Below are positions 37,568 through 48,267 of a DNA stretch of 64,000 bases, piece after piece. Under the pieces are notes generated by a model. That model worked only from the letters and a program-made list of their open reading frames with translations. It was not told the origin of the DNA and searched no databases. The translations under genes and the position numbers were made by a program. Location: the NCBI GenBank assembly GCA_013178305.1, contig JABLXB010000008.1:1-64000 (forward strand), written 5' to 3'. Source of the DNA: Bacillota bacterium (lineage in GTDB: Bacteria; Bacillota; Sulfobacillia; JABLXB01). Numbering within the stretch: the stretch's first letter is position 1; each line of letters opens with the position of its first letter.

Positions 37568-38572
37568 CTACCAGCGCAGCGTCATAGCCGCCCACGTAAG
37601 GCCGCCACCGAACGCCACCATCACGACGGTGTCGCCCTTCTCCAGGCGCCCCGAGCGCACTGCCTCGTCGAGCGCGACCGGGATAGACGCTGACGACATG
37701 TTTCCGTACCGGTCGATGTTGACCGCTATCTTTTCCAGGGGGATCTTGAACCTGGTCGACGCCGACTCAATTATCCGCGTGTTGGCCTGGTGCGGTATGA
37801 GGAGATCGATGTCGGCGTGGGTGAGGCCGCATTTCTCGAGACACTCGTTAACGGCGTTGCCCATCGCGCGTACCGCGAACTTGAATACCTGGTTCCCGTT
37901 CATCTTGATGGTGTGCAGGCGTTGCGCCACCGTTTCCTCCGACGCGGGCATCCGCGATCCCCCCGCGGGCTGCATCAGGGTGTCCCACCCGGTCCCGTCT
38001 GCGCCGAGGCACCACCCGAGTATTCCGCGGTCGTCCCCGGACCGATTGGCGGCCTCGAGCACCACGGCGCCCGCGCCGTCCCCGAACAGCACGCAGGTCG
38101 CCCTGTCCGTCCAGTCGGTTATCCTCGACAGCGTCTCGGCCCCTATCACCAGAACCGTCCTGTAACACCCCGCCTCGATGAACGAGGCGGCGGTCGCCAT
38201 TGCGTACAGGAACCCCGAGCACGCCGCACCGACGTCGAAGGCGGCCGCGCGGCCGGCGCCGAGGTTGCGCTGGACCAGGCAGGAAGCGGAGGGGAACACC
38301 ATGTCGGGCGTTACAGTGGCCACTATGATCAGGTCGACGTCGGCCGGACCACGGCCGGCGCACTCCAGCGCCTTTCTCGCGGCAGCGGTGGCCATGTCGG
38401 AGGTCGCCTGATCGCGGGGGAGGATCCTGCGCTCGCGCACCCCCGTGCGCTCCAGGATCCATTCGTTCGAAGTGTCGACCATCTTCTCGAGGTCCGAGTT
38501 GCGGAGGACGTTGTTGGGAACGAACGACCCCACTCCAGTTACGATCGCCCTGGATGTACTCGAGCCCACCAC
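37568..38572 (-). CDS. fabH: 3-oxoacyl-[acyl-carrier-protein] synthase III
   Basis: Starts fatty-acid synthesis by condensing acyl-CoA with malonyl-ACP, 334 aa. The catalytic residues are Cys in VGAACSGFLYA near 118, His in IPHQANTRI near 258 and Asn in GNMSSAS near 289. GTG 38572 or the next GTG (38569) follows GGAGGGATGGG. It is the first gene of the minus-strand cluster fabH-fabD-fabG-acpP-fabF. Confidence 0.96.
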   Translation of the reverse strand: MVGSSTSRAIVTGVGSFVPNNVLRNSDLEKMVDTSNEWILERTGVRERRILPRDQATSDMATAAARKALECAGRGPADVDLIIVATVTPDMVFPSASCLVQRNLGAGRAAAFDVGAACSGFLYAMATAASFIEAGCYRTVLVIGAETLSRITDWTDRATCVLFGDGAGAVVLEAANRSGDDRGILGWCLGADGTGWDTLMQPAGGSRMPASEETVAQRLHTIKMNGNQVFKFAVRAMGNAVNECLEKCGLTHADIDLLIPHQANTRIIESASTRFKIPLEKIAVNIDRYGNMSSASIPVALDEAVRSGRLEKGDTVVMVAFGGGLTWAAMTLRW

Positions 38573-38612
38573 CCCATCCCTCCATTGGACCGGATCATGA
38601 TATAATCCAGCT

Positions 38613-38649
38613 ATTAATACCTGGGTACTAATATCTGCTACTAATACCT
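38613..38649. promoter_or_regulatory. Operator-like repeat cluster in the fabH/fabZ intergenic region
   Basis: Three direct copies of AYTAATAYCT lie at 38613-38622, 38627-38636 and 38640-38649. The first two also form an imperfect palindrome, ATTAATACC (38613-38621) and GGTACTAAT (38624-38632), one mismatch in nine. This resembles the AT-rich FapR operator of fatty-acid genes in Bacillota. No fapR gene is in the window, so the regulator is inferred. The site is 40-80 nt upstream of fabH. Confidence 0.65.
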
Positions 38650-38729
38650 ATCATAATCTGGTGCCAGTCCGCGGTCAAGTTGCTGTGTGCGTCGTGTTTC
38701 GACGGGAAACGACCGCCGCGGTTGCCCTT

Positions 38730-38757
38730 TTGACACACCGGCATTGAATGGTAGAAT
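38730..38757 (+). promoter_or_regulatory. Sigma-A promoter of fabZ
   Basis: TTGACA (38730-38735) and TAGAAT (38752-38757) are 16 nt apart, 34 nt before the fabZ start. Confidence 0.75.
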
Positions 38758-38791
38758 CATTACTAGCCGTGTCAACCCGGGGGTGTGCTCG

Positions 38792-39241
38792 ATGATGTCG
38801 GTGCAGGAGATCCGCAGGATACTGCCACACAGGGAGCCGTTCCTGTTCCTGGACAGGATCGTCGAGCTCGACCCCGGCCGCAGGGCGGTGGGTGAGAAGG
38901 ACGTGCTGGAGTCCGAGCCGTTCTTCCAGGGACACTTCCCCGGCATGCCGGTGATGCCCGGTGTGCTAATCATCGAAGCCATGGCGCAGTGTGGGGCGGT
39001 GGCGGTGCTGTCATGCCCTGAGTATCAAGGGAAGATCCCGCTCTTCGCCGGGATCGATGGCGCCAGGTTCAGGAGGGTGGTCCGCCCCGGGGACAGGCTC
39101 GTGATCGAGGTGGAAATACTGAAGATGCGTTCGGGTGTCGGCAAGGGCAAGGGGGTAGCCCGTGTGGGCGACGAGGTGGCAGCCGAGGCCGAGCTCATGT
39201 TCAAAATCGCCAGCAAGCCGGGAACACCAGGTGCGCCGTGA
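38792..39241 (+). CDS. fabZ: 3-hydroxyacyl-[acyl-carrier-protein] dehydratase FabZ
   Basis: Hot-dog-fold dehydratase of fatty-acid elongation, 149 aa. It begins with the family phrase [14 protein letters not shown] and has the catalytic His in [16 protein letters not shown] near 57, with Glu in IIEAMAQ. ATG 38792 follows CCGGGGGTG. It is divergent from the other fab genes and co-directional with rpoB, 250 nt upstream of it. Confidence 0.96.
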   Translation: MMSVQEIRRILPHREPFLFLDRIVELDPGRRAVGEKDVLESEPFFQGHFPGMPVMPGVLIIEAMAQCGAVAVLSCPEYQGKIPLFAGIDGARFRRVVRPGDRLVIEVEILKMRSGVGKGKGVARVGDEVAAEAELMFKIASKPGTPGAP

Positions 39242-39278
39242 CGGCGGCGCGATGATCGCGAAGATGATCGCGATGCTG

Positions 39279-39307
39279 TTGACAAGCTCGATTCCTGGTG
39301 ATAGTAT
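39279..39307 (+). promoter_or_regulatory. Sigma-A promoter of rpoBC
   Basis: TTGACA (39279-39284) and TAGTAT (39302-39307) with a 17-nt spacer. It gives a leader of about 180 nt before rpoB, which here has its own promoter because it is not joined to rplL. Confidence 0.82.
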
Positions 39308-39430
39308 GGGTTATTGCCATCCGCTCACTGCGGAGCGCACGTCATAGCGAGAATACCGTTAGATTGGTGCGGCACAGGTGGGGATTGGCGATATCAGGCT
39401 TCAGGATGTTAACCCAAAGGTGAAGTGAGG

Positions 39431-39472
39431 CGGGCTACGGCCCGGAGCATTTTACTTTTGGTTATTTTGCTT
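39431..39472 (+). terminator. Possible attenuator in the rpoB leader
   Basis: CGGGC (39431-39435) pairs with GCCCG (39440-39444) around TACG, followed by a very T-rich stretch (CATTTTACTTTTGGTTATTTTGCTTTT). The stem is short. It lies 48-60 nt before the rpoB ATG and could cause partial termination or pausing. Confidence 0.45.
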
Positions 39473-39491
39473 TTAGAGGAGTGAACCATGG

Positions 39492-42400
39492 ATGGCCCGT
39501 CCACTCAGGGTTGGCCGGCGTGAGAGACTCAGCTTTTCCCGCATCGAGGAAGTCCTCGAAGTCCCGAATCTGATCGAGATACAGCAGAACTCATACCAGT
39601 GGTTCTTGCGGGAAGGCCTTCGCGAGGTCTTTCGCGACATCTCTCCGATCCAGGACTTCACGGGAAACCTGATCCTCGAGTTCACCGATTACAGCCTTGG
39701 AGAGCCCAAGTACTCGGTGGATGAGTGCAAGGAGCGGGACGTCACTTTCGCCGCGCCCTTGAGAGTGAAGGTCCGCCTGATCAATAAGGAGACAGGCGAG
39801 GTCAAGGAGCAGGAGGTCTTCATGGGGGACTTCCCCCTGATGACCGACAAGGGCACGTTCATCATCAACGGGGCTGAGCGGGTCATCGTCAGCCAGCTCG
39901 TGAGGTCGTCGGGCGTCTACTACAGCGAGCAGATCGATCTCACGGGCAAGAAGCTGTACTTCGCCACGGTAATCCCCAACAGGGGCGCCTGGCTCGAGTT
40001 CGAGACCGACCCGTCGGACGTGATTTCCGTCCGGATCGACCGGACCAGGAAGGTCCCCGTGACCGTGCTCCTCAGGGCGGTCGGCCTCGGCACGGACGCG
40101 TCCATTCTCGAGACCCTTGGCGAGAGCGCGCAGCTCAGAACCACTCTCGACAAAGACTCGACCGACTCCGAGGAAGAGGCGCTGGTCGAGATATACAAGC
40201 GCCTCAGGCCGGGCGAGCCGCCGACAATCGAGAACGCGAGAAACCTGCTCGAGAGCCTGTTCTTCGAGCCTAGGCGGTACGATCTGGCGAGTGTCGGGCG
40301 GTACAAGCTCAATAAGAAGCTGACGTTAAGGCGGAGGATCATAGGTGCCACCACGGCTCAGGCGGTGCGCGTTCCGGCGACAAACGAACTCATCGCGGAC
40401 GCCGGCGTGTTCATCGACAAGAGGCTGGCGGAGAGGATCGAAGCCGCCGGCGTGACCCAGATCGAGGTGCAGACCAGAGACCAGTCCATCGTAAAAGTCG
40501 TGTCCAACGGTCTCCCGGGAATAAACGTGCGCACTATCACCAGGGAGGACATCGTTGCCTCCATAAGTTATCTCCTGAACCTGTTCAAGGGGATCGGCAC
40601 ACTGGACGACATCGACCACCTCGGGAACAGGCGGCTCCGTTCGGTCGGCGAGCTCCTGCAGAACCAGTTCAGGATCGGCCTCGCCAGGATGGAACGAGTC
40701 GTTCGCGAGAGGATGACCATCCAGGACGTCGACATCATTACGCCACAGGCGCTGATAAACATAAGACCGGTGGTCGCCGCGGTTAAGGAGTTCTTTGGGT
40801 CGAGCCAATTGAGCCAGTTCATGGACCAGACGAACCCGCTGGCGGAGCTTACCCACAAGAGGAGGCTCAGCGCGCTCGGGCCGGGTGGCCTGTCCAGGGA
40901 GCGGGCGGGGTTCGAGGTCCGCGACGTGCACAACTCCCACTACGGCAGGATGTGCCCGATCGAGACCCCTGAAGGTCCGAACATCGGCCTCATCGGCTCG
41001 CTCAGCACGTACGCGAGGATAAACGAGTTCGGTTTCATCGAGACGCCGTACCGCAAGGTCGACAAGGAGAAAGGGGTCGTAACGGATCAGGTCGACTACC
41101 TCACCGCGGACGAGGAGGACGAGTGCGTCATCGCCCAGGCCAACGAGCCCCTCGACGAGAGCGGCCGCTTTTTCGAGCCGCGCGTAACCGCGAGGTACAG
41201 GGATGAAATACTCGAAGTGCCAGTGGGCCAGGTGGACTACATGGACGTCTCGCCCAAGCAGGTGGTCAGCATCGCGACCGCCTTGATCCCGTTCCTCGAG
41301 CACGACGACGCGAACCGTGCGCTCATGGGCTCCAACATGCAGCGCCAGGCCGTTCCGCTTATACGGACCGAGGCCCCGCTCATCGGCACCGGCATGGAGT
41401 ACCGCGCGGCGCGTGATTCGGGCGTGGTCATGATCGCCCCCGAGGCGGGGGTCGTCGAGAAGGCGACGGCGGACGAGATCGTGCTGAAGAGCGACCAGGG
41501 TGAGATTCACCGCTACCCGCTCATGAAGTTCTCGAGGTCGAACCAGGGGACGTGCATGAACCAGCGGCCCATCGTGGCCCCGTCGCAGAGGGTCGAGAAG
41601 GGTGAAGTCATCGGCGACGGCCCGTGCACCGACCAGGGCGAGCTCGCGCTCGGCCGGAACGTCCTCGTGGCGTTCATGCCGTGGGAGGGCTACAACTACG
41701 AGGACGCCATACTCATCAGCGAAAAACTGGTCCGCGAGGATACGTTCACTTCGATTCACATAGAGGAATACGAATGCGACGCCCGCGACACCAAGCTGGG
41801 ACCCGAGGAGATAACCCGCGACATTCCCAACGTGGGTGAGGACGTTCTGAAGGACCTCGACGACCGCGGGATCATCAGGATCGGCGCCGAGGTGCGGCCC
41901 GGCGACATCCTGGTGGGCAAGGTCACGCCGAAGGGCGAAACGGAGCTCACCGCCGAGGAGCGCCTGCTGCGCGCGATATTCGGCGAGAAGGCTCGGGAGG
42001 TCCGGGATACCTCGTTACGCGTCCCGCACGGTGAGAGCGGGATCGTCGTCGAGGTAAAGGTGTTCTCGAGGGAAAACGGCGACGAACTCGCCCCCGGCGT
42101 AAACCAGCTCGTGCGCGCCTACATCGCGCAAAAGCGCAAGATCAGCGTCGGTGACAAGATGGCTGGCCGCCACGGCAACAAGGGCGTCATTGCGCGCATA
42201 CTGCCTGCGGAGGACATGCCTTTCCTGCCTGACGGTACCCCCGTCGAGATAGTCCTGAATCCGCTGGGTGTGCCGTCCCGTATGAACCTGGGACAGATTC
42301 TCGAGTGTCACCTCGGCTGGGCGGCCAGGACACTCGGGTTGTGGATAGCCAGCCCCGTATTCGACGGCGCCAGGGAAAGCGAGATCATAGAGTTCCTGAA

Positions 42401-43415
42401 CAAAGCAGGGCTTTCTCGCGAGGGCAAGACGGAACTGCGTGACGGCAGGAACGGCGAGAAGTTCGCCAACCAGGTCACCGTCGGATACGTGTACATGCTG
42501 AAACTGGCGCACCTGGTCGACGACAAGATCCACGCGCGTTCGACCGGCCCTTACTCCCTCGTTACCCAGCAACCGCTGGGTGGCAAGGCACAGTTCGGTG
42601 GGCAGAGGTTCGGCGAGATGGAGGTGTGGGCGCTTTACGCGTACGGAGCCGCGTACACCCTCCAGGAACTGATCACCGTCAAGTCCGACGACGTGGTCGG
42701 GCGCGTGAAAACGTATGAGGCGATAGTGAAGGGTGAGAACGTGCCCGACCCGGGTGTGCCTGAGTCGTTCAAGGTCCTGATCAAGGAACTCCAGAGCCTC
42801 GGGCTCGATTTCAAGGTACTTACCGAGGACAGCCGCGAGATCGAGATGAGGGAGGCCGACGAGGATATAGCCGAGACCGCCAGGGAGCTCGAGATCCCGA
42901 TCGAGGGCGAGGAGGTCAGGATACCGCCTTCCCCCGACCGCAGCCGCCAAGCTGTACGGGTTATCGACACCGAAACCGCCGGCGTTGAGGCTGACGAGGC
43001 CGAAGACGACGAGATCATTGCGGAGGAGGTCCCCGGCATCGACGAGGTCGCCGACGTGCTGGTCGAGGGGGCGGAGCCGGCCGGTGAGGTTGCGGACGAG
43101 ATACCGGCGTTCGAGGATGAACTGGAGCCGGTAGAGACACCCGAAGAGGCCGTCGAGGGCGAACCGGATGATGGTGTTGAGCCGGGATTGCTCGAGCCGG
43201 TAGCCGGCGAACCCGTCGTGGTCGACCTCCAACAGGAGGAACAGGCGGAGGAGCGCGAGGCCTCCCGGAAAAAGAAGAAGACCCTGAAGACCAAGGTCGA
43301 GAGGCGTAAGCCGACCAAGAGGGATATCGAGGAGGAGATCGACCTCCGCGGGCTGAGCGCCGTGGGCGAAAACCCCGGAGACGAGGCCGGCGAGGCGGAA
43401 GACGCGAACGACTGA
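39492..43415 (+). CDS. rpoB: DNA-directed RNA polymerase subunit beta
   Basis: The beta subunit, 1307 aa. The conserved body runs to about residue 1120. The rifampicin region is wild-type in appearance ([26 protein letters not shown] near 440-465), and later motifs such as [13 protein letters not shown] are intact. Beyond it lies an unusual tail of about 185 residues, first strongly acidic ([27 protein letters not shown]), then a lysine/arginine block ([16 protein letters not shown]) and a short acidic end. Typical bacterial beta subunits stop soon after the conserved part. ATG 39492 follows GAGGAG by 10 nt. Confidence 0.98.
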   Translation: MARPLRVGRRERLSFSRIEEVLEVPNLIEIQQNSYQWFLREGLREVFRDISPIQDFTGNLILEFTDYSLGEPKYSVDECKERDVTFAAPLRVKVRLINKETGEVKEQEVFMGDFPLMTDKGTFIINGAERVIVSQLVRSSGVYYSEQIDLTGKKLYFATVIPNRGAWLEFETDPSDVISVRIDRTRKVPVTVLLRAVGLGTDASILETLGESAQLRTTLDKDSTDSEEEALVEIYKRLRPGEPPTIENARNLLESLFFEPRRYDLASVGRYKLNKKLTLRRRIIGATTAQAVRVPATNELIADAGVFIDKRLAERIEAAGVTQIEVQTRDQSIVKVVSNGLPGINVRTITREDIVASISYLLNLFKGIGTLDDIDHLGNRRLRSVGELLQNQFRIGLARMERVVRERMTIQDVDIITPQALINIRPVVAAVKEFFGSSQLSQFMDQTNPLAELTHKRRLSALGPGGLSRERAGFEVRDVHNSHYGRMCPIETPEGPNIGLIGSLSTYARINEFGFIETPYRKVDKEKGVVTDQVDYLTADEEDECVIAQANEPLDESGRFFEPRVTARYRDEILEVPVGQVDYMDVSPKQVVSIATALIPFLEHDDANRALMGSNMQRQAVPLIRTEAPLIGTGMEYRAARDSGVVMIAPEAGVVEKATADEIVLKSDQGEIHRYPLMKFSRSNQGTCMNQRPIVAPSQRVEKGEVIGDGPCTDQGELALGRNVLVAFMPWEGYNYEDAILISEKLVREDTFTSIHIEEYECDARDTKLGPEEITRDIPNVGEDVLKDLDDRGIIRIGAEVRPGDILVGKVTPKGETELTAEERLLRAIFGEKAREVRDTSLRVPHGESGIVVEVKVFSRENGDELAPGVNQLVRAYIAQKRKISVGDKMAGRHGNKGVIARILPAEDMPFLPDGTPVEIVLNPLGVPSRMNLGQILECHLGWAARTLGLWIASPVFDGARESEIIEFLNKAGLSREGKTELRDGRNGEKFANQVTVGYVYMLKLAHLVDDKIHARSTGPYSLVTQQPLGGKAQFGGQRFGEMEVWALYAYGAAYTLQELITVKSDDVVGRVKTYEAIVKGENVPDPGVPESFKVLIKELQSLGLDFKVLTEDSREIEMREADEDIAETARELEIPIEGEEVRIPPSPDRSRQAVRVIDTETAGVEADEAEDDEIIAEEVPGIDEVADVLVEGAEPAGEVADEIPAFEDELEPVETPEEAVEGEPDDGVEPGLLEPVAGEPVVVDLQQEEQAEEREASRKKKKTLKTKVERRKPTKRDIEEEIDLRGLSAVGENPGDEAGEAEDAND

Positions 43416-43442
43416 GACGACTACTAGGCCGGGAGGAGAGCG

Positions 43443-46400
43443 TTGTTGGACGTCAACAACTTTGATTCCGTACGGATTGGCCTGGCATCCCCCGATCAGA
43501 TCAGGCAGTGGTCGCGGGGCGAGGTCAGGAAGCCCGAGACGATAAACTACAGGACCCTCAAGCCGGAAAGGGAGGGCCTGTTCTGCGAGAGGATTTTCGG
43601 CCCGACCAGGGACTGGGAGTGCCATTGTGGCAAGTACAAGCGCGTCCGGTATAAGGGTATCATCTGCGACAGGTGCGGCGTCGAGGTCACGCGGTCGAAG
43701 GTCAGGCGCGAGCGCATGGGTCACATCGAGCTCGCCGCGCCCGTGTCGCACATCTGGTACTTCAAAGGTATCCCGAGCCGGATGGGCTTGCTCCTCGACA
43801 TGTCTCCGAGGTCGCTGGAGAAGGTCCTGTACTATGCCGCCTACATCGTGACGGACCCGGGCGACACGCCGCTCATGCAGAAACAGCTCCTCGTAGAGAG
43901 CGAATACCGCGACGCCCGAGAGAAGTACGGGAGCGGGTTCAAGGCCGGCATGGGCGCCGAAGCGATCAAGAAGCTTCTCGAGATCATCGACCTCGACCAG
44001 ATGTCCAGGGATCTCAGACAGGAGCTCAAGCAAGTAAGCGGGCAGAGAAGGGTCCGGGCCGTTCGCCGGCTGGAGGTTGTGGAATCGTTCCGCAAGTCGG
44101 GCAACAGGCCGGAGTGGATGGTACTCGACGTAGTTCCAGTCATACCGCCGGAGCTCAGGCCGATGGTACAGCTCGATGGCGGACGCTTCGCCACGTCCGA
44201 CCTGAACGATCTTTACAGGCGCGTCATCAACCGAAACAACAGGCTCAAGAGGCTGCTCGACCTGGGCGCCCCGGACATAATCGTGCGGAACGAGAAGCGC
44301 ATGCTGCAGGAGGCCGTCGACGCGTTGATCGACAACGGCCGCCGCGGCAGGCCCGTCACCGGACCCGGCAACAGGCCCCTCAAATCGCTGAGTGACATGC
44401 TCAAGGGCAAGCAGGGCCGGTTCCGCCAGAACCTGCTCGGCAAGCGCGTGGACTACTCCGGGCGTTCGGTCATCGTGGTCGGTCCGAACCTGAAGTTCCA
44501 CCAGTGCGGGCTGCCCAAGGAGATGGCGCTGGAGCTGTTCAAGCCGTTCGTGATGAAGAGGCTCGTCAAGGACGGCCTTGCGCACAACATTAAGAGCGCC
44601 AAGCGCATGGTCGAAAGGGTCAAGCCCGAGGTGTGGGACGTACTCGAGGACGTCATCAAGGAGCACCCCGTGCTCCTGAACCGCGCGCCCACGCTTCACA
44701 GGCTGGGTATCCAGGCGTTCGAGCCCGTGCTCGTCGAGGGCCGCGCGATCCAGATTCATCCCCTGGTGTGCACTGCATACAACGCCGACTTCGACGGTGA
44801 CCAGATGGCCGTGCACGTTCCGCTTTCCGCGGAGGCTCAGGCGGAGGCGCGTGTTCTGATGCTCTCGGCCCACAACATATTGAACCCGAAGGACGGGTCG
44901 CCGGTGGTTACCCCGACCCAGGACATGGTGCTCGGCTCGTACTACCTCACGATCGAAGACCCGAACGGCAAGGGTAAGGACAGGAAGTTCTCGAGCCTGG
45001 ACGAGGCGATCATGGCCTTCAGCGACGGCATGATTAGCCTGCAGGCGCCCATCGAACTCCGCCTGGGCGGGCGGCGGGTCAAGACTACCCTCGGACGGGC
45101 GATGCTCAACGAGAGGCTGCCCGAGGACATGAGATTCATCAACCAGATGGTCGACCGCAAGATGCTGACGAGGCTCGTGGCCACCTGCTACCGCAGGCAC
45201 GGCGCGGGAGTCACCGCGATGGTGCTGGACGGGATCAAGGAGCTTGGCTTCACCTTCGCTACCAGGGCGGGGACCACGATCGGAATCGAGGACATCGCGA
45301 TTCCGGAGGACAAGGAGCAGATCATACGCGACACCGAGGCCGAGGTCGAGAAGATACAGCAGCAGTTCAACAGGGGACTGATCACTTCGGAGGAGCGGTA
45401 CCAGAAGGTCGTGGCGCTCTGGAACGAGGCGAAGGACAAGATCACCTCCTCGCTGATGGACGGCCTGTCCAGGTTCAACCCGGTGTACATGATGGCCATA
45501 TCCGGGGCCCGTGGTAACGTGCAGCAGATTTCCCAGCTGGGCGGCATGCGCGGCCTCATGGCCGACCCGTCCGGCCGGATCCTCGAGATGCCCATCCGGG
45601 CCAACTTCCGCGAGGGCCTGACGGTGCTCGAGTTCTTCACGTCGACCCACGGCGCCAGGAAGGGTCTCGCGGACACTGCGCTCAGGACGGCGGACTCGGG
45701 ATACCTTACGAGGCGACTCGTGGACGTCTCGCAAGACATCATAGTCAGGGAAGAGGACTGCCACGGCCACGAGGGTATCCTGGTTAGCGAGGTTCGGGAC
45801 GGCTCGGAGATCATCGAGTACCTCAAGGACCGCATAATCGGCCGCACCGCGCTGAACGACATCGTAGACCCGAGGGACGGGGGCGTGATCGTTCCCGCGG
45901 GTGAGGAAATAATGGAAGAGCATGCGGACAAGATCGTGGAGGCCGGTATACAGGAGGTCGCCATCAGGTCCGTGCTGACTTGCCGGACGAGGTACGGCGT
46001 GTGCGTCAAGTGCTACGGCCGTAACCTGGCGACAGGGGGAATGGTGGAAGTCGGCGAGGCCGTGGGCATCATCGCGGCGCAGTCCATCGGCGAGCCGGGC
46101 ACGCAGCTCACGATGAGGACGTTCCACACCGGCGGCGTCGCGGGCGAGGACATCACCCAGGGTCTGCCCAGGGTCGAGGAGCTGTTCGAGGCGCGCAAGC
46201 CGAAGGGCCAGGCGATCGTCTCCGAATTGGGCGGCGCTGTCCGCATCACCGAGGGCAAGGACAAGCGCGAGGTCGAGGTCGTTTCGGACGAGGGCGAGGT
46301 CGCTTCGTATTCGGTCCCCTACGGGGCCAGGCTTCGCGTCAAGAACGGCGACCGCATACAGACAGGGGACGTGCTGACCGAGGGCTCGATCAACCCGCAT

Positions 46401-46913
46401 GACCTGCTCAGGATCAAGGGCGTGCGCTCGGCGCAGGTTTACCTGCTGAGCGAGGTTCAGCGTGTGTACAGGCTGCAGGGCGTCGATATCAACGACAAGC
46501 ACATCGAGATAATCATCAAGCAGATGCTGCGCAAGGTGAAGGTGGAGGAACCGGGCGATACCGAAATGCTGCCGGGCGGGCTGATAGACCTGTTCGAGTT
46601 CGAGGACGAGAACGTCACCGTCATCGCCGGCGGCGGGGTGCCCGCCGTGGCGCGGCCGGTGCTGCTCGGCATCACGAAGGCCTCCCTCGCGACCGACTCG
46701 TTCCTGTCGGCGGCGTCCTTCCAGGAGACCACGCGCGTCCTGACCGAGGCCTCGATTAAGGGCAAGCGCGACCCGCTGATCGGGTTGAAAGAGAACGTCA
46801 TTATCGGCAAGCTGATCCCGGCCGGCACGGGGATGTCGAGGTACCAGAACATAAGGCCGGTGGAGACGTACGTGCCCGAGCCGGAGTACGAAGACCCCGC
46901 CGGTGAAAGCTGA
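43443..46913 (+). CDS. rpoC: DNA-directed RNA polymerase subunit beta'
   Basis: The beta-prime subunit, 1156 aa. Zinc site 1 is [20 protein letters not shown] near 60-78; the catalytic magnesium motif NADFDGDQM is near 447; zinc site 2 uses EDCHGH and [11 protein letters not shown] near 770-857. The trigger loop segment with [16 protein letters not shown] is present. There is no large lineage-specific insertion. TTG 43443 (or 43446) follows GGGAGGAGAG, 27 nt after rpoB. Confidence 0.98.
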   Translation: MLDVNNFDSVRIGLASPDQIRQWSRGEVRKPETINYRTLKPEREGLFCERIFGPTRDWECHCGKYKRVRYKGIICDRCGVEVTRSKVRRERMGHIELAAPVSHIWYFKGIPSRMGLLLDMSPRSLEKVLYYAAYIVTDPGDTPLMQKQLLVESEYRDAREKYGSGFKAGMGAEAIKKLLEIIDLDQMSRDLRQELKQVSGQRRVRAVRRLEVVESFRKSGNRPEWMVLDVVPVIPPELRPMVQLDGGRFATSDLNDLYRRVINRNNRLKRLLDLGAPDIIVRNEKRMLQEAVDALIDNGRRGRPVTGPGNRPLKSLSDMLKGKQGRFRQNLLGKRVDYSGRSVIVVGPNLKFHQCGLPKEMALELFKPFVMKRLVKDGLAHNIKSAKRMVERVKPEVWDVLEDVIKEHPVLLNRAPTLHRLGIQAFEPVLVEGRAIQIHPLVCTAYNADFDGDQMAVHVPLSAEAQAEARVLMLSAHNILNPKDGSPVVTPTQDMVLGSYYLTIEDPNGKGKDRKFSSLDEAIMAFSDGMISLQAPIELRLGGRRVKTTLGRAMLNERLPEDMRFINQMVDRKMLTRLVATCYRRHGAGVTAMVLDGIKELGFTFATRAGTTIGIEDIAIPEDKEQIIRDTEAEVEKIQQQFNRGLITSEERYQKVVALWNEAKDKITSSLMDGLSRFNPVYMMAISGARGNVQQISQLGGMRGLMADPSGRILEMPIRANFREGLTVLEFFTSTHGARKGLADTALRTADSGYLTRRLVDVSQDIIVREEDCHGHEGILVSEVRDGSEIIEYLKDRIIGRTALNDIVDPRDGGVIVPAGEEIMEEHADKIVEAGIQEVAIRSVLTCRTRYGVCVKCYGRNLATGGMVEVGEAVGIIAAQSIGEPGTQLTMRTFHTGGVAGEDITQGLPRVEELFEARKPKGQAIVSELGGAVRITEGKDKREVEVVSDEGEVASYSVPYGARLRVKNGDRIQTGDVLTEGSINPHDLLRIKGVRSAQVYLLSEVQRVYRLQGVDINDKHIEIIIKQMLRKVKVEEPGDTEMLPGGLIDLFEFEDENVTVIAGGGVPAVARPVLLGITKASLATDSFLSAASFQETTRVLTEASIKGKRDPLIGLKENVIIGKLIPAGTGMSRYQNIRPVETYVPEPEYEDPAGES

Positions 46914-46997
46914 CGTCGGGGGGCGGCACGACGCCGGCAGGGGCGCGCGCGTCCGCCATTGGCGCGGCCGGAGCCCTTGCGGGACGACTGGCGCTGA

Positions 46998-47038
46998 TTG
47001 ACACGCACTTTCGCTGGTGCTAAAATCATAAAGTGCGT
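46998..47038 (+). promoter_or_regulatory. str operon promoter with flanking dyad
   Basis: TTGACA (46998-47003) and TAAAAT (47021-47026) are spaced by 17 nt, with an extended -10 TGC. A 9-bp perfect inverted repeat, ACGCACTTT (47003-47011) and AAAGTGCGT (47030-47038), brackets the -10 box. The promoter starts the L7Ae-rpsL-rpsG-fusA-tuf unit independently of rpoBC. Confidence 0.82.
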
Positions 47039-47062
47039 CTGTGCTGCCGGGGGGAAAGTCCT

Positions 47063-47332
47063 ATGCCGCTTGAGGCTTTGAGGAAGGCGAAGAGGCGCAC
47101 TGTCGGAACCAAGCAAACCGCAAAGGCGCTCGAGAGGAACGTCGTGGAGATGGTGTTCGTCGCGAGAGACGCCGACGAGCGGGTGATCCGGGACATCGTC
47201 AAGCGATGCGGTGACAGCGCCGTCAAGGTGGAGTACGTTGACACCATGTCCGCCCTGGGCAAGGCCTGCGGGATCGAGGTCGGGGCGGCGTCGGCGGCGA
47301 TATTGAAAGAGGAAGCGGAAAGCGGGAGGTGA
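47063..47332 (+). CDS. L7Ae family ribosomal / K-turn RNA-binding protein
   Basis: An 89-aa protein of the L7Ae/L30e family (YbxF/RplGB type) that binds kink-turn RNA. Family features are [17 protein letters not shown] and the C-terminal [19 protein letters not shown] 47063 follows GGGGGG. It sits between rpoC and rpsL, its normal Firmicutes place. Confidence 0.92.
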   Translation: MPLEALRKAKRRTVGTKQTAKALERNVVEMVFVARDADERVIRDIVKRCGDSAVKVEYVDTMSALGKACGIEVGAASAAILKEEAESGR

Positions 47333-47336
47333 CAGT

Positions 47337-47714
47337 GTGCCGACCATCAGCCAGCTGGTGCGCAAGGGAAGGGAAGCGGTAGGGCAGAAGTCCAAGGCCC
47401 CCGCGCTCAAGCAGAACCCCTTCAAACGGGGCGTATGCACCGTGGTCAAGACGACCACCCCGAAGAAGCCCAACTCCGCCCTCCGGAAGATCGCGAGGGT
47501 CAGGTTGACGAACGGCATTGAGGTAACGGCGTACATCCCGGGTATAGGCCATAACCTGCAGGAGCACTCGGTCGTGCTCGTACGCGGAGGCAGGGTAAAG
47601 GACCTTCCCGGTGTACGATACCACATCGTTCGCGGCGCCCTTGACTCGGCGGGAGTAGCCAAAAGGATGCAGGGGCGTTCGAAGTACGGGGCCAAGGCCC
47701 CGAAGAAGGCGTAA
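47337..47714 (+). CDS. rpsL: Ribosomal protein S12
   Basis: A 125-aa decoding-centre protein. [13 protein letters not shown] near 40-52 carries the wild-type lysines associated with streptomycin sensitivity, and the second block is [18 protein letters not shown] near 88. GTG 47337 follows GGGAGGTGA. It ends in the basic tail [10 protein letters not shown]. Confidence 0.97.
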   Translation: MPTISQLVRKGREAVGQKSKAPALKQNPFKRGVCTVVKTTTPKKPNSALRKIARVRLTNGIEVTAYIPGIGHNLQEHSVVLVRGGRVKDLPGVRYHIVRGALDSAGVAKRMQGRSKYGAKAPKKA

Positions 47715-47745
47715 CGCGGAACTCCGCTCAGAAGGGGGGAGATGG

Positions 47746-48216
47746 ATGCCCAGGAGAGGTATTGTTTCGAAGCGGGAAATACTGCCGGACCCGGTTTACA
47801 GCAACGTCACAGCCGCCCGATTCATGAACAAGATCATGTGGGACGGCAAGAAGTCCCTCGCTCAGCGGATATTCTACGGTGCGATGGACATGATCGCGAA
47901 GAAAACGGGCAAGAACCCGATTGAGGTTTTCGAGCAGGCAGTGAAGAACGCGATGCCGGCTGTCGAGGTGCGGCCGAGGCGGGTAGGCGGCGCCACTTAC
48001 CAGGTCCCGATGGAGGTAAGGCCCGACAGGCGACTTTCGCTGGCGTTCCGCTGGCTCATTCAGTACTCGCGCGACAGGTCCGAGCGGACCATGCAGGAGA
48101 GGCTTGCCAACGAGTTGATGGATGCAGCCAACAATACGGGATCGACCATAAAGAAGAAGGAAGACACTCACAAGATGGCTGATGCCAACAAGGCGTTCGC
48201 GCATTACAGGTGGTAA
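47746..48216 (+). CDS. rpsG: Ribosomal protein S7
   Basis: A 156-aa head protein of the small subunit. It starts [18 protein letters not shown] and has the conserved [27 protein letters not shown] 47746 follows AAGGGGGGAG. It lies between rpsL and fusA. Confidence 0.97.
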   Translation: MPRRGIVSKREILPDPVYSNVTAARFMNKIMWDGKKSLAQRIFYGAMDMIAKKTGKNPIEVFEQAVKNAMPAVEVRPRRVGGATYQVPMEVRPDRRLSLAFRWLIQYSRDRSERTMQERLANELMDAANNTGSTIKKKEDTHKMADANKAFAHYRW

Positions 48217-48267
48217 GGGACCGATTTCTAGTCCATGTCGAAGATTACGGTGAAAGGAGGGGATACC

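Noticed and set aside
42015-46502. A 1,495-codon open frame antisense to rpoB and rpoC
   Set aside because: It is a GC-skew artefact lying opposite two essential genes and has no domain features or ribosome site.
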